A DNA stretch of 64,000 nt, from NCBI GenBank assembly GCA_018697195.1, contig CM031870.1:8935380-8999379 (forward strand), given 5' to 3'. Source of the DNA: Certhia americana (Eukaryota > Chordata > Aves > Passeriformes > Certhiidae). Below, in pieces: positions 1-12,668 of the stretch; the stretch's first letter is position 1; every line of letters begins with the position of its first letter. Both the position numbers and the translations under genes were made by a program. Below the pieces are notes generated by a model, which did no database searches, was not told the origin of the DNA, and was given only the letters and a program-made list of their open reading frames with translations.

Positions 1-3000
1 AAAAAAAAGGCTATTTGATTGGCTCCAAAGCATTTCTAAATTGGATGATACAGTGCACATCAAGCTGTGGAACAGCTTCCATAGCAACACACACTCTCTG
101 CTTAGTTATTTCTAGGGCATCTGTCAGTGACTGCTCTTTGCACACAGATGCAGGGAGGGAGGGTTGCTTGCAGCCTTGTAAACAGACGCTGTTATTTTCC
201 AAGCGTATCTGTATTATTGTTAGAGTGCTTCTTGTGAGGGCAGGCAGCAGCAAACTGCTCTTCCAAATTGATTGTGATACAGATTTATATTAACCAGCAT
301 CTCTCAAACAAAGACTTCAGTGCAGTCTACAAATAGTGTAGAAAACACCCTGCAAGTGACCAGAATTGTAGATTAAACTTTCTGAAGCCAGAAAAATAAA
401 TTAAGACAAGATCATGCTATCTAGAAATACACAGCAGCTATGCTGAAGCAGAAGACAAGTATTTCCACATACAAAAACAGTCTTAAATATTTCTAAAACG
501 TTCCCCAAATCCACTTTTTTGGAAGGCATATCAAATAGGTGAAAGTATCAATTTATCTCACCTTCACGATACAGCAAAACAGACTAAGAGTATAACTTGA
601 AGTCCAACATGTATGTCAAATCACAAAAATTTGTGCCATTATAATGCTTTAGTCAAAATTACTCTATTTCATCTTTGAAGATTTTCTTATATTAGTTCAC
701 AACTTACACAGTATCAGTATCTTTCCTTGTTTTCACCACCTTGGAAACACCACTACATGCAGGAAAACAAATAGCAGGAAAATAAATATGGATTTATTAT
801 TTATAATACAAGAAATTTTGAATCCTGAATCTTCTATTTGATATCCTTAAAGAATTTTACAATAACTGAGACATTCTGTATCCAAGTAAATCTCTTCTGT
901 AGCCAAGTAATAACAGTTGTGACCACAATTTTGAAGATTATGAGTATAGATAAATAAACAAGAGAGGGCTGATAAGCACCTACAATTTCCCTCAACAACA
1001 AAACCACAGGACTTCTGAAAAAAAATTGACTGAATTCAAGAGAGATGTACTTCTAATGTTAGACACTGCTTATTTTTAAAATGTCTGAAATGGAAATGTA
1101 AGTGAAAACAAAAGGTACTACTGTTCTAAGTAACAGCTCTAGAAAATGTCTGCAGCTACTGAAATCATTAACAATTAACACTATAATTCATAGGAAGAAA
1201 ATGTAACTTTTCTCTTATTATTTAAGATTTTGCTAAAATAAACTGATAACTGGATTCCAAGTAGTTTTTAGCGAACAACACTGAATGAGTCACCAAGAAT
1301 ACACATCAAGCACACAGTTAGCAGTTAAAAGCTTTTGTCCTTGGGGTATTTTCGAGTCCACTATCATATTCACTGAACAATGAGTCAGTGGAGAAGATAC
1401 AAAATGTTCTGCATCCCATATAACAAATATATTAACAAAGAAAATATAAAGGAAGAAAATCTTTACTTGAAGAAGAAAACTCAATTTTTTATTACCCACT
1501 CCCTGTTCAGAACAGCCCATGTATGTTGACTTTCAGGCCACACAGCAAGCTTCATTTAGTTTTACTTGGCATTTGTAAATATATTTTCTGACATTTGGAA
1601 AGAGACAGAATTTGATGGGACTTGAAGACAGCAAAACTTTGTAGGACTCTTTACCAATGTTTACTACTGCAATTAGTAATTTAATTTTTTACTCTTGCTT
1701 ATGCCAGGGTTGCTTATATCCTTGGAAATAGTATTCAGGGTTCAGTAATAGGGAGAACAACTGCAGAGCTAAGGAAAGTGGAGGACACCAAGGGAGGACC
1801 ATAGGGAAGTGTCAGGGAGAGAGACACTTAAAATAGGTTGGAATAGTCTAATTATGGTATCCACTAGTAAAGTGCAGAACCTCTGAGTTAATACTCTTTT
1901 GCTATCAACAATATTGGATGAAATCAGCAATAAAATGCAAGCCTCATCTCATTAGTTTTCTGGCCAATTTATCCATTGCTTACTGCTGCTTCATCAGCTC
2001 CAGACACAAAAAAAGTTGCAGTGGTTCTGCCCTCTAACACATGGAAAATGAAATAGGTACTTAATTGAGTTTGAGTGGTTAAAAGGTAGCTCCTTTTAAG
2101 TATTGGAAAATATAAGGAAAGGGATCTTACGGGAAAGAAGGTTATGAAAGCCATGCATCTGTCCAACTGTATACCAGCTTCATTCGCATCCGTACAACTC
2201 TATGCCAGCTCTATCAGCCATCTTCATCACATAATATTCCAAGGCATCTGCTCCAGAAGTTTTTCCACAAGACTAGATTTCCAAATGGCATTCAAGGTAT
2301 GACGTCACACAATGTTGATAATAACAAAGCCTGACATAGAATAGTTTGCTCATCATGTAAGCATCATTCAGCCTCAGCACTGTCAAAATCAAGGTGGAAA
2401 CTGTCTCTGGTGAGGCCACTTGAGTGGTTTATGAAGTGTTTTAGTAGCAGTTCACAAACCCAGCCCGAGTTACTACTTGGATCTGTGCAAAGCAGTCCTG
2501 CATGTCCTCTGAGAAATGTGTGGAGTACAGAGCCATAGAAGTGGTTGCATCATCTCAGAATCCTATAAAACCTGCACCTTCTGGCTTAGCCTGAACCCTT
2601 ACCTGGAATCATATAGTTGTTAGGTGAAATAACAGAGTTATTGCTACTATCTACCCTGTTTGTAAGCACAGGCCAGCAGTATTGCATGTCCAGCTCTAAG
2701 CTCTCAGCAATCAGCCAGAGTCAGTAAGACAAGCTGCAGAACTGGGTAAAAGCTGGAAAATTGTGAGTCGTATTTCAATCACAAAAATAGTATATTATAA
2801 AACCATAGCAGATTTGAAAGGCTAAATCAGTATCTATTAGCTGTTATAACACTCTAATTGCTGTTAGGAAGGAAGTTCTTTCTCTTATTTCTCCTTTACC
2901 TATAACTTTTGCTGCTACCTCTGCAAAAGCTCTGCCATTCCCAGCAGCAAGCTAGTTCAGAGAAGGGCATCAGGACAGTCTGTGTCAGCTGGGGTGAGAT

Positions 3001-4286
3001 CTGTCAGTGTGCTTCTCTGCCCAAACACACTGAGGGCACTGAAGAAGCAGAGCCAGCCCAAGGAAGGGGGCAGGAGCATGGCAGCAGGCACTGCCTCAGC
3101 TAAGCTCTAACATTGCACGTATTCACAGCAGAATTCCACAGGAACTGCTTTTTATCAAAAAGTAGTGTGATAGCAGCAGAGAGGAGATCAGAAGCATTCT
3201 GTTTCTTTGGGAAGAAAACAGGCAGCTCTTTCAAACTCCTAACAGTGACTTTAGTATTGAAATATTTTCCTTACAAAATCCAGCATGTAATTCTTTAGAT
3301 CATGGCAGAGATAGAAGCAGTAACAAACCAACATCAATAACCAACATCAGTAATGGGAATGTTTAATGAAAGTGCCATTTTCATTAACTGAAAAGTCAGT
3401 CTCTGCTCTTTGTAGCTTAGTTTTCACTGCTAAGTGTCTCCAAAACAAGGCACATTCTAAATTCACTCATTATTCAGTACAAAGATTCCAGAGCAGGAAA
3501 TTCTCCATATAGTCTCTATATATTTTTTCTTAAATCTCCTTCAAGCTCTTTTTTCTACACAAGCTTCACATTGGTTCTTAGAACAGGACTAGACTTAACT
3601 CCTACCTTACAGTTTCATTGCTGTGATGAAAGGCAGGATGGAATCTCTCCTTTTTATGCTTCCAGGTTTTGGCAAATCTAACAAGAAAAACCGTAGGGAA
3701 AAAAATTATGTAGTAACTGAATCCCTAGTGGAAAATAAGCTGCCACAAATAATTTTACAATTTGAAAGCTAATTTAAATTTGACCATATTTCTGGCAGAG
3801 CAGTGTACTGTTTACAAAATTCTGAGTGCTCTACACTCTACTGTGAATGCTCATTTAAATTTATCTGAAAGAGAAAGGTGAATCCAACGCAACTGATTTT
3901 CATACTGTGTTAGTTAGCTTTCACTTACTCAAGAAGCAGAGGTAACAGCATATACCTTCCCTGGCACACTATGAAGTGCAAATAATTTATCTTTTGCATC
4001 AGTGGCACAAAACAACAGCAGCTAAAACAGGGACTTACATAAGAGCAGGTAGCAATATCTATATCTTCAGTAAAACACATCATATATGCCAAGGCACAGG
4101 GGAAAGGGCAAGAGTAAAAAGTTCTCCCCAATTTCACAGAGTGAAGCAGGTCACAAAACAATTGAAACATTCCAATTCTCACTGAGATGACTGAAACTCC
4201 TTCAGTTATTTCAGGGTGATAAAAAAAAAATAAATTAGCAAGCATCTTCAAAGTCCAGTGAAGAATTATGTCATCCAAGTCAAATA
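1..4286. other. Intergenic AT-rich flank, no gene seen
   Basis: I see no coding exon, RNA gene or clear mobile element here. The open frames are short, lack recognisable motifs and are interrupted in both directions. One 165-residue minus-strand frame (3925-4422) is the longest, but it has no family resemblance and overlaps the start of the retroelement-like frame on the other strand. The first 300 bases are a little less AT-rich and could be conserved non-coding sequence, which cannot be tested from one genome. Confidence 0.6.
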
Positions 4287-4751
4287 ATGAACAATAAAAA
4301 ATGGACAAAAAGTTACCAAAACTTGAGTGTTTCCAATATCTCACTTTCAATGCAGTTACAAAGTAGTATTTTGAGAGAACCAGAAAAGAATGCCTCAGGA
4401 CAAATGTTGTGGAGTCTGGCAAATCTAGGGCCAGCTCAATACACCACCTTCATTGCAACAATTAATGCAGATAACAACCGAGAGACAGTGGGTTCTGTGG
4501 CCAACAAGCTTAGGAATTATGAAAGTATGGTCAATGGCCCAATGCATGCTCATATCTCTGCTGTGGTTAAGGAACTTAAAGAGGAGATGAGTGAGATATG
4601 GGAGGAGGTGAGGAAGATCAGCACAGCACCAGTGCGAGTCACAGGCCCCAAAGTCAAAGTCCAACATTCCCCAGCTAAAGAAAGAGGATACACCCCACGA
4701 GGTGACCTGTGGTTCTTTCTGCGTGACCATGGGGAAGACATGAGAAAGTAG
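4287..4751 (+). pseudogene. Retroelement gag-like remnant, decayed
   Basis: An open frame of 154 codons in otherwise AT-rich, non-coding DNA. The C-terminal two thirds looks like real protein: a helical, Glu/Lys-rich stretch (about residues 75-110) is followed by a basic, proline-containing segment with GPKVKVQHSPAKERGY and then a tryptophan/phenylalanine-rich patch just before the stop. From memory this resembles internal (gag-type) sequence of endogenous retroviral elements found in many copies in songbirds, but I cannot confirm the family. The first 30-40 residues look like random read-through. After the TAG stop at 4749 the same frame keeps some similar character and then meets further stops, so the copy is broken. 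No flanking LTR pair, primer binding site or pol motifs were recognised. It is most likely an old, inactive fragment; a lineage-specific host gene is much less likely. Confidence 0.42.
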
Positions 4752-7700
4752 GATGGGAAACCCACACAGAATCAGAAAGTGTGCCAGAAGAACCAGATTC
4801 AGAATTGGTACCTCTGACTTAAAACTGATGAATCTGTATAATTTTATTCACCAAGACTCCCTATACAAGGGGGTTTAGTCGATATACATGGGATTAATAG
4901 ATATCAGGTGGTTAAAAGACTATTTAAACTGAGTGTTGTAAAAAATAAAAATCAGCTACTCCAACTGACATTAGTTACTCAAAGCAATAGTCAGGTTTTG
5001 CCATATTCTTTAAGATATATTAAAACATCAGAACATCAGAAATTCCTATTTCATCAACTTAAATGCACTAAGCTGTCTAAAATACATCGAAAGTATTCTG
5101 TTTGTCATCAAATGTATGTCCTAATATATAATTTAGGATGATGGACAAACTCTCATGGACAATGGAGAATTAAGGTGATGAATATATTCTCTAGTGAATT
5201 GTTATGCAGCAATTAAGCCTGCCCACATTTAAGCATTTATTGAAGGCTCACCAGGATATTGGACATTGTCCTCATGAGAGCAGAAAACATCATTACAACA
5301 ATCAAACAATGATGCTTTCATATAAAGGAAAATATTTTTAATAAAGTCATCCACAATACCTTTATGCAGTCAGCTACCAGCCCAAAGCCGAGATAAAGTG
5401 TAAGTGCAATAAATCAATATTATATAATATAGCATAAATGTTACAAAAAGAATTCCGTCACCTCTTTAATGCAGTTGAAATTCAAAGCCAGAGAAACACA
5501 CCTAGAAAACTGGTTCTGGTGCAAGATTGACTGGTGAAAATAAACATATTTAGGTGCTACTCTATTAGAGACAATAATTGCTCAGCAGCATTGTTCATAA
5601 TCAGCTGCAAAGACATTAAAACCATCAGGGAACAGAAACAGCAAAGGAGAAACACTGCTGCAAATGATAAAACAGTACTTCAACCTGCACTGTTATATTT
5701 GTGTTTCAATAAGCTTTGTAACTGACTTTGATTTGGAAGCATCATACACACAGGAACAGAGTCAATCAAATAACAACATTTAGAGGACATGAAACTAAAG
5801 AAAGATCAAATTACATGAATTCAGGATTTGGGTCACGAGTACAAAATGGAAACAGCAGCAAATGTCATCAATAACCAAAAAATTGTCCGGCAAACAATGA
5901 AACTAAGAAAGGATGACCTTAAAGCAGCTTTCAAAGAAATTTCTTATAACAAGATTGCAAAGATGAAAAGGTTTATTCCTCCAGTTAACTTGAACTGAGA
6001 CAGATTAAGGGGAATGACTGGAAATGAAAAAGAAAAAAAGAGAGGGACAGAGTTCAGAGACAGACTCAGCTGGATACCAGTAACAGTGGAATAAGAAACA
6101 GACATTCCAAATGATCGGAAAATTAGATATAGCAATAAAAGAATTTATACTTGTGTTGCAAGCATTTCTGAAAAGAAAGAAGCAGGATAAGAAAGAAACA
6201 CAAGGAGAATTGACATTTTCATGATGCTTTCTCCAAGACTAAGTTTCTTAGTTATATTGAGAAATTAATACTTCAATAAATATCATTTAGAACCTTCTAG
6301 CAAAGCTGTCCAGAAATAATCAGGTTTTCTTAGTGACCAACTAGACATATCAAAACAATCCCTGATATTCACTAAGTCTTCATTACCCTAAGTCAACACC
6401 TAGTTTTTATATTTTTAACTCAAATACAGGCCACAGTCTCCAAGAGTGATGTGTATTTTTCCAGACTAAAAATCAAGCTGTAAAACAACTCTCCATCTAG
6501 CAATAAAAGACAAGAAAAAATATAACTTTCCTATGCTTATTTGAAGAATGAGTGAATTTTTGCTATTGGAAACAATTTGGCAGATATATAATGCAATTTA
6601 TAATATCCCCCATCCACAAAACAAAGTCTAGGTCCTCCCAAACATGGATCTAACCAGGAACCAGTGTGTTACAGTGGTCTGTAAGTGGTTACCCTATCAC
6701 CTCTCAGGGCCATGGGGGATACTCACTGCCCCACAGAAGCATTTGTGCAGTCACAAACTCTGTCACCTACGCTGTAAAAGCCCAGGACTGGAGAATTTCC
6801 CATCCTGTTTCCATTGTAGTTCAACAGACAATGGAATATTTTTACCTATCATGAGAGGAGACAGAATCTGCTGGTAATTTAAAGAAAAATTCATACAACA
6901 CTTAAAAATTTTCAGATTATCAAAATGTCTAAAACTATTTTACAAAGAATGTACTTAGAGAGTAGGGTGAGAGAGTAGTGAAAGAAACTGGAGAATCTGG
7001 CATTGTGATCTCACATTGCAGGTCGTGGGATGTACTTTCCCTTCACTTTTGAGCATCCACAGAAAAAGAACTCTTGAGACCAAGTGGCAGAAGATTAGAA
7101 ACCATAGCTTCAGGTTATGAAGCTACATCCTCCTTGTTTTTTCTTCTCACTTCACCATTTTTGTTCTTGGGTCCGAAAGTTGTCCTTGGTATCAAACTAG
7201 AGAAGGAATTGTTTTGCCTATCTACTCTGTGAAGAGAGCTTAGTAGCATTTAAATGAAACTTAAAACTACCCATCAAAACAGCACAGAATCTAAAAAAAT
7301 ATAAAAGCTAAAACTTAAGGCATCAACCTTACAAACATTCAGCTCCTGGAATGCTAATCAAAAGTTGAATCAGTTAATGAGAAACTTCTGCGGAAGGGTA
7401 TTGCATAGAATTACTTGTGTCAATTTTTCAGCAGACTACGTGAACAAAATTTTGAAGTCATGAAAGAATCCATGAAAACAGATGCTTTGGGAAGAAGAAT
7501 GCTTGGATTCTATTTCTAGGGCTAGGGCAGACCTCAGATAAATCCTGAATCTCTTCTTTCATGCTCATCATCTGTTTTTCCAGCTACAATTATAGTAGCT
7601 GGAAATATCACCATATTTCTACGATGACAACAGACCCTCAAACTGGCCAGAGTCCATATTTTCTAGTTTGATATTAATTGCAGCAGTAAACAAGGTATCA

Positions 7701-9165
7701 ACTGCTGATGCAAAGGCAAAAAACTGTGGTTGCCTGGTCATCAAAAAACAATCTAAGGATGAGCAGTTTTTTAACTTACTGTACTACAAGACTTGGTGAG
7801 ATAATCGTATGCACATACACAATATGCAACACAGAATAATCTTTCATCTTAACACAATTACACCTTGAATTAAGGTTCCTTAATTCAAAAAGTTCCAAGT
7901 TTTCCAATTCTCTTTTTGCTGTTAGTTTTACTGATGAAATTATAGTATTACATAGAAAATATGCCTACTGAAGAGATAAAATATGCTTTATAGAAAAAAT
8001 CATACTCATATGAGCTTTGTCTATTATTTTCTAATTAGTTGTCAAAGCAACAACTGAAAGAACCACCACAAGAGACATCTGAGATCAGGAAGGAGAAATG
8101 GTGAGAACAGACTATGGTTCACTAGGTCACCATTTTGTTCTCTTTTGATCAGATGTTGAAACAAAGTAACCCAGAGATTTATCAAGAGGGGAAATACTGT
8201 CCAAATAAACAAATTCCTGCATTGACAGTTTATCACATATCTGAGAAACTATGTCACATGCAAAAATCATCACATTTGAGGAACAATGAACCTTGCAATA
8301 AAATAAAAAAAAAATTACTCTTTAATTTGAGAAAGAACCCTCCAAATAATGGTATATATGCCAGCATGTACTAGGTTGGAAGATGCCAAAAGGATCTCTT
8401 TATACTAAGATTTGCCATTCTCCTGCCTGGGAAAAAAAATCAAAACAACTCACAGAACCTTTCACAAATATTTTTTATGATTATTGTTCTGTTTTGAGGT
8501 TATTCAGACCAAAGTGCTTGTTTTTAGAGGGTGGGTGCTGTGACCCATTGTGGAGTGTATTTCTAAGTGACTATAGGGTTACACAACAAATATGAACATA
8601 TTTTTTATCACATAAGGAAAAGCAAACCTGTTTGTTCTGCAAGATAAGCATTATCAGCTTGCATGGTAATAGGGAAAAGACTTGAATTTGTCCCGGGCAA
8701 GAGCTGGATACCCTGGGGCACCCCCAGTACAGCAGTAGAGAGGTAAACATACTTCAATCACACAAAGTGATAGAACTGAGCTTTCTGTGGAACTAAAGTC
8801 ACAAAAGGGTACTGCAATAAAGGCAAAATTGAAGAAAGTTGTAAAGAGCAGGAACTGTTTACAGTCTGTCTTCTTGAATATGCATCCCTCCTACTACAAA
8901 CTGGCAAGTGAATTTTTTTCTCACAATATGGAATACACATGCATGATTTTCACTGCTGTTGTCTCCTGGAATAGCTCAGGATACAGTAAGATATGGGACA
9001 TTAGCAAACGAAGAGAGGAAAGAGGTCACATTCACAGGAATCCCAAAGTATCTTCACTTCTGTTTAAAAACCTTCAATCTACATTCCTGGAACTGTTCTG
9101 TCACATACCACATACTAGCCAGGATAGCAGTAGGACAAGGGGCAGCAGTGCCACAACCTGCCGAA
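4752..9165. other. Intergenic AT-rich sequence, no gene seen
   Basis: The first few hundred bases may still belong to the decayed retroelement: a 77-codon plus frame at 4908-5141 has no recognisable motif. Beyond that only short random frames are present. A slightly GC-richer patch around 6640-6860 has open frames in two phases, but I see no domain. No RNA gene, tandem array or splice-bounded exon was recognised. Confidence 0.55.
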
Positions 9166-9725
9166 AGCATCTCCTTAAGGAATCTGCTCGGTGGCACTGA
9201 CAGTCACTCACACTCACAGCACTCACACCAGGTAGCTGGCTTTGTGATTGGCAGCAAAGGAGCAGGAAGGATCTCTGTGTGGGATTACAAGGGAGTTTAT
9301 TGAGTTTCTCACTGGAAGGGATCTGGGGACAAAGACCCAGAACAACAGAGGGTCCAGGGTTTAAATACAGGGTCAAGGGAGGATGGAGCAAGCAACAAGG
9401 TCCAATGTGCAGTACAGAGGAGGGCAAAGGGTTACAGCAAATGGGGAACAGGGGTGGGGCACTGCAACAAAATGGGGCCAATCAGGGAAGGGAGAACATT
9501 CTAGGGAAAGTCCATATAAGGGGAGAAAGGGATGGGGAGGCTAACAAGCCAACTGGGGAGGTAAAACTGGGGTACATTTACATGTACAACAAGGGATAAT
9601 GGGAAAAATAATACCTCCTCACCCTAACAAAGGGAGACTTTCCCTGCTTAGGGCTTGTCCCTCCAAGGGACCATTCTGTGCCCTGTTCCTTTGGGCCCAC
9701 TGGCCTCCATGCTGGTCCTGCTAAG
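9166..9725 (-). mobile_element. LTR-like unit (minus orientation), ends not fixed
   Basis: Read on the minus strand, this GC-richer block has the order of a retroviral LTR. A TATA-like TATTTAAA (plus 9360-9367) is followed about 60 nt later by a polyadenylation signal AATAAA (plus 9296-9301), then a GT-rich stretch that would be the end of R and U5. The upstream part (plus 9370-9725) would be U3 and is purine-rich. I could not find a convincing TG...CA pair with target duplication, so the borders are approximate. A stretch near plus 9118-9133 (CCAGGATAGCAGTAG) resembles the reverse complement of the end of the LTR at 18890-19283, which hints at a related class II (6-bp duplication) element. 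No internal retroviral genes adjoin it. Confidence 0.5.
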
Positions 9726-10149
9726 TAGAAAGAAAAACAGTAGCGTTAAGATATACTTCTTGTTTTTAAGTAATCTTCCTTTACCATGGCAAATATTATA
9801 CAAATTATTGTTCTTTAATACAGCACAATGTATAAGGATCTGGTCATTTTAGATTATGTTATCAGGGAGACTTAAATGTAAAGAGTTGATATAACTTCTC
9901 CATGTCTTGGCCAGTTAATTACTGAATCCTAATCTCCTAAAACATAAACAACTGTATAGCATTCAATCCTACATGACATTGATAGTACATATTAGCAAAA
10001 ACACCTATTGTCTTTCTTTGTTTTGTGAAAACATGTTTATTTTTTCAGCTAAAATAAAAACATTTTATCATGACTCAAAGAATCATGAACTACATACTCA
10101 ATCATATACTCAAAGAATAATTTAATCTGAGATTTTTAGTTCTAAATAT
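9726..10149. other. Short spacer between LTR-like units
   Basis: AT-rich sequence without an open frame of note. It separates two LTR-type elements. It does not look like a retroviral internal region. Confidence 0.5.
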
Positions 10150-10154
10150 ACAAT

Positions 10155-10926
10155 TGGCTTAGTTTGAAAGACAGGTGTCTGCTAGGGGAGGCAGGAGCCT
10201 CCCATGGAATGCTGAATATAAACCACCCCCCTTCTAAATTGTTATAGTTTTGAAATTAAGGTGCTCTCAGGCAAAGATATGAGGATAGGAATAACAGTTC
10301 TTTACTAGTGTGTATAACAAGGCAAACAGAGTAACAATAACTATGACATTAGAACAAATAGAACTAGGGACCCAGTCACAGTTTTCTCAGCTGCTGGCAC
10401 TTCTCCTTTGGTGCAGTTACCGTCACAGTCGGCCGGAGTGAGCAAAAGTCACGGGGTGCTGGATGAGATGTATCAGAAGTTTGGCGGCAGTAGCCTGAGC
10501 TGTAGAAAACGTCCCGGCAAGGCAGGGGGGTGCAGGATACAGCCTGGAGAAACTCATAGCAAAAGCAAAGAAACAGTGGGTGCGGGGCAGCGGCGGCCCA
10601 GCTCCCAGCAGGGCAGGGAGAGGCACAGTTCAGAATTCTCAGGGTATGTGAGCAGATGGTGGTAGGTCCTCCAATGCCAAAAAGCAAGAGATCCCAGCTG
10701 GGTCAGTCCCCATCCTTTACCTGCCTCATATTCTCGCAATGTCACTGTCCCTCTAAGAGGAAACTCCCCAAGAGAAAAATGTGTAGCCAGGTGCCACACT
10801 CTTCCCCAACTCCAGCTACTTCTATGTCTTTCTTCAGTACTCATAAGTACCCATAAGTATCCAGTAATTAGGTTCCTAGCAACTTCTGGGAAAAAAATCT
10901 TTAAGAAAGAAACCTAACCCCCATCA
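10155..10926 (-). mobile_element. Solo LTR, ERVL-type family, minus orientation
   Basis: The left 160 bases (about 10160-10320), read on the minus strand, closely match the last 160 bases of the solo LTR at 43440-44154. Shared words include AAAGAACTGTTATTCCTAT, GCTCCTGCCT and AGCAGACACCTGT. The remainder (U3 and R, to about 10926) differs, so this is a different subfamily with a shared 3' end. Proposed ends are TGGCTTAG at the left and ATGG...TCA at the right. The flanks ACAAT (10150-10154) and ACATT (10927-10931) match at 4 of 5 positions, consistent with an old 5-bp target duplication. The middle (10420-10680) is GC-rich. Open frames inside it are not genes. Confidence 0.62.
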
Positions 10927-10931
10927 ACATT

Positions 10932-12162
10932 TGATAAACAGTGTTATGTCTAACTACAATCCAGACATTACATCAACTGAACTTTTGTTTCTCATGTGAT
11001 CATCCTTTCTGCAGAGGAAACTGCACAGAGAGAAGGTGGCTCCCTGGCGGATTTCATAATTTCTAGAAAGAGATATCTTTCTTTGAGAATAATATGAATA
11101 CCACACAAAATTGGTGTGAAAGAACCTTTGAAATTAAGTTGACATCAATGTCTGGGAAATTGATGTCTTACACACTGTACCAAACACACCAACAAAGTCC
11201 TAATAGTGTAAAACACCAGTCAAACCCATCTCAAGGCTTCCTTTTATTTCAAGCCTATATTCTTGTTACATTTATTTTGTAATCCCTGGTTTAGATTGTG
11301 AAGCTGCTGAAACATCTTACTATGTGGCAAATGGGTTGCAAACCAGTAAAACTAACAGTGGCTGCCAGAGCTAAATTGGGACTGACAGGCTCTGTGGTGA
11401 ATTGTACCTTTAAAGGTAAGGTACAAGGTTTCTGTAAGGAGCCAGAACGTGACATCAAATGAAGCAGGTGCTTCCATTATTAGCTCAGATTGATTTAACA
11501 GGATCCTTTTGGGGCAGTTGTTTGGCTAAAACTGGAAAATTTTAAGTTCTTCCAAGTTCTTCCTGCTGAGGGAGAAGCAGAGCACAGACATTAAATAGGA
11601 AGAGGGAACAGAACAGACAAATGTTTGACAGAACATGGTAGGAGAAAAAGACTTGGTGCTTTGAAGGAATACTAAGGAAGACAAAGCAGATGATCAGAAG
11701 CGATGATCAGAAAACAAGTTCCTCTGGAGCAGTCTGATGAGTGTCCACCTGACACTGGGATATAATACGGAGCTTATAAAAAACAAATCTTATCCTAAAA
11801 TAAGCTGTCAAGCACAAATACAGAACATTAATTCTAGATGAAGCTATAAAGCATTTGGATAATGGATCAGTTTGCAGCAAGTAAAATTTTTCAGGTAAAT
11901 TACACAAGAAATTGGATAACTAATACATAAGCACCCATACAGACATGCCTTAGAATGCACACACTAAGAACAAATATAACCAGCAAAGAAAACAATTGGT
12001 GACATTAAATCTTATTTTATTTTTTGCCAGTAGCAGAATAACGTGAAGGTGGTGTCAGTCTACATAAAGGACCTCTCTTAGCAAATGTAACAGAAAAAAC
12101 AAGTGAAGCGATACGCGGAATAAATAGACTCCACAACTAGGTATATAGTTATGAAGTGGGCA
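10932..12162. other. Intergenic sequence, no gene seen
   Basis: AT-rich with no recognisable exon, RNA gene or repeat. Short open frames only. Confidence 0.5.
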
Positions 12163-12668
12163 TGTATGTCAGCATCCACCATAAGCAAGTTAGCTCTCAT
12201 GAAAACTTGTGCCCTGAGCCTCAGTCTGACCCATATCTTTATTCACAAAGGTGTTCCATATTCAATACATTGCACAACCTTCCATGCATATTCAACCCCT
12301 CATCCCACCTGTCCCCGCCTCACATGGTAATTAGATCCACACCCTTCTGTGCATGCATTGTTTGCTGTGTTGGTAGCACAGGGGTCTCTGGTGGTCTCTG
12401 AGGCTGAAGATTGTGGTCTTCCTCATAGCTGAACTTCTGAACTTTTCTCCTTTGCGCATGCACTTTTGGTCTCTTGGTGCTCATCTGAGTACCTCTGTTG
12501 GCCTTAATCTGTTTGGAGGCAGAGGAGTCCCTTTATCTGGGTTCTTTGCATCCCTTGGTCTCCTCAGTATTGTTCTTTATGCAAGAAGCTTCAGAAATTT
12601 GCATTTTCCTATGCCCTTAGTACCATGGCAGAGGTTTAAGTAAAAAGGTTAAAACACAAAATTCTACA
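12163..12668 (-). mobile_element. LTR-like unit (minus orientation), ends not fixed
   Basis: On the minus strand the sequence has a GC-moderate U3-like region, alternating ATGCATG/GCATGC-type words, an AATAAA signal (plus 12238-12243) and about 70 further bases that could be R/U5, ending near TGACATACA. The layout resembles avian retroviral LTRs. I did not find a matching target-site duplication, and the right border (12640-12670) is a guess. Plus-strand frames of 76-81 codons across it have no protein character. Confidence 0.4.

Noticed and set aside
3925..4422. 165-codon minus-strand frame
   Set aside because: Composition is hydrophobic and random-looking, has no motif, and is opposite the gag-like frame.
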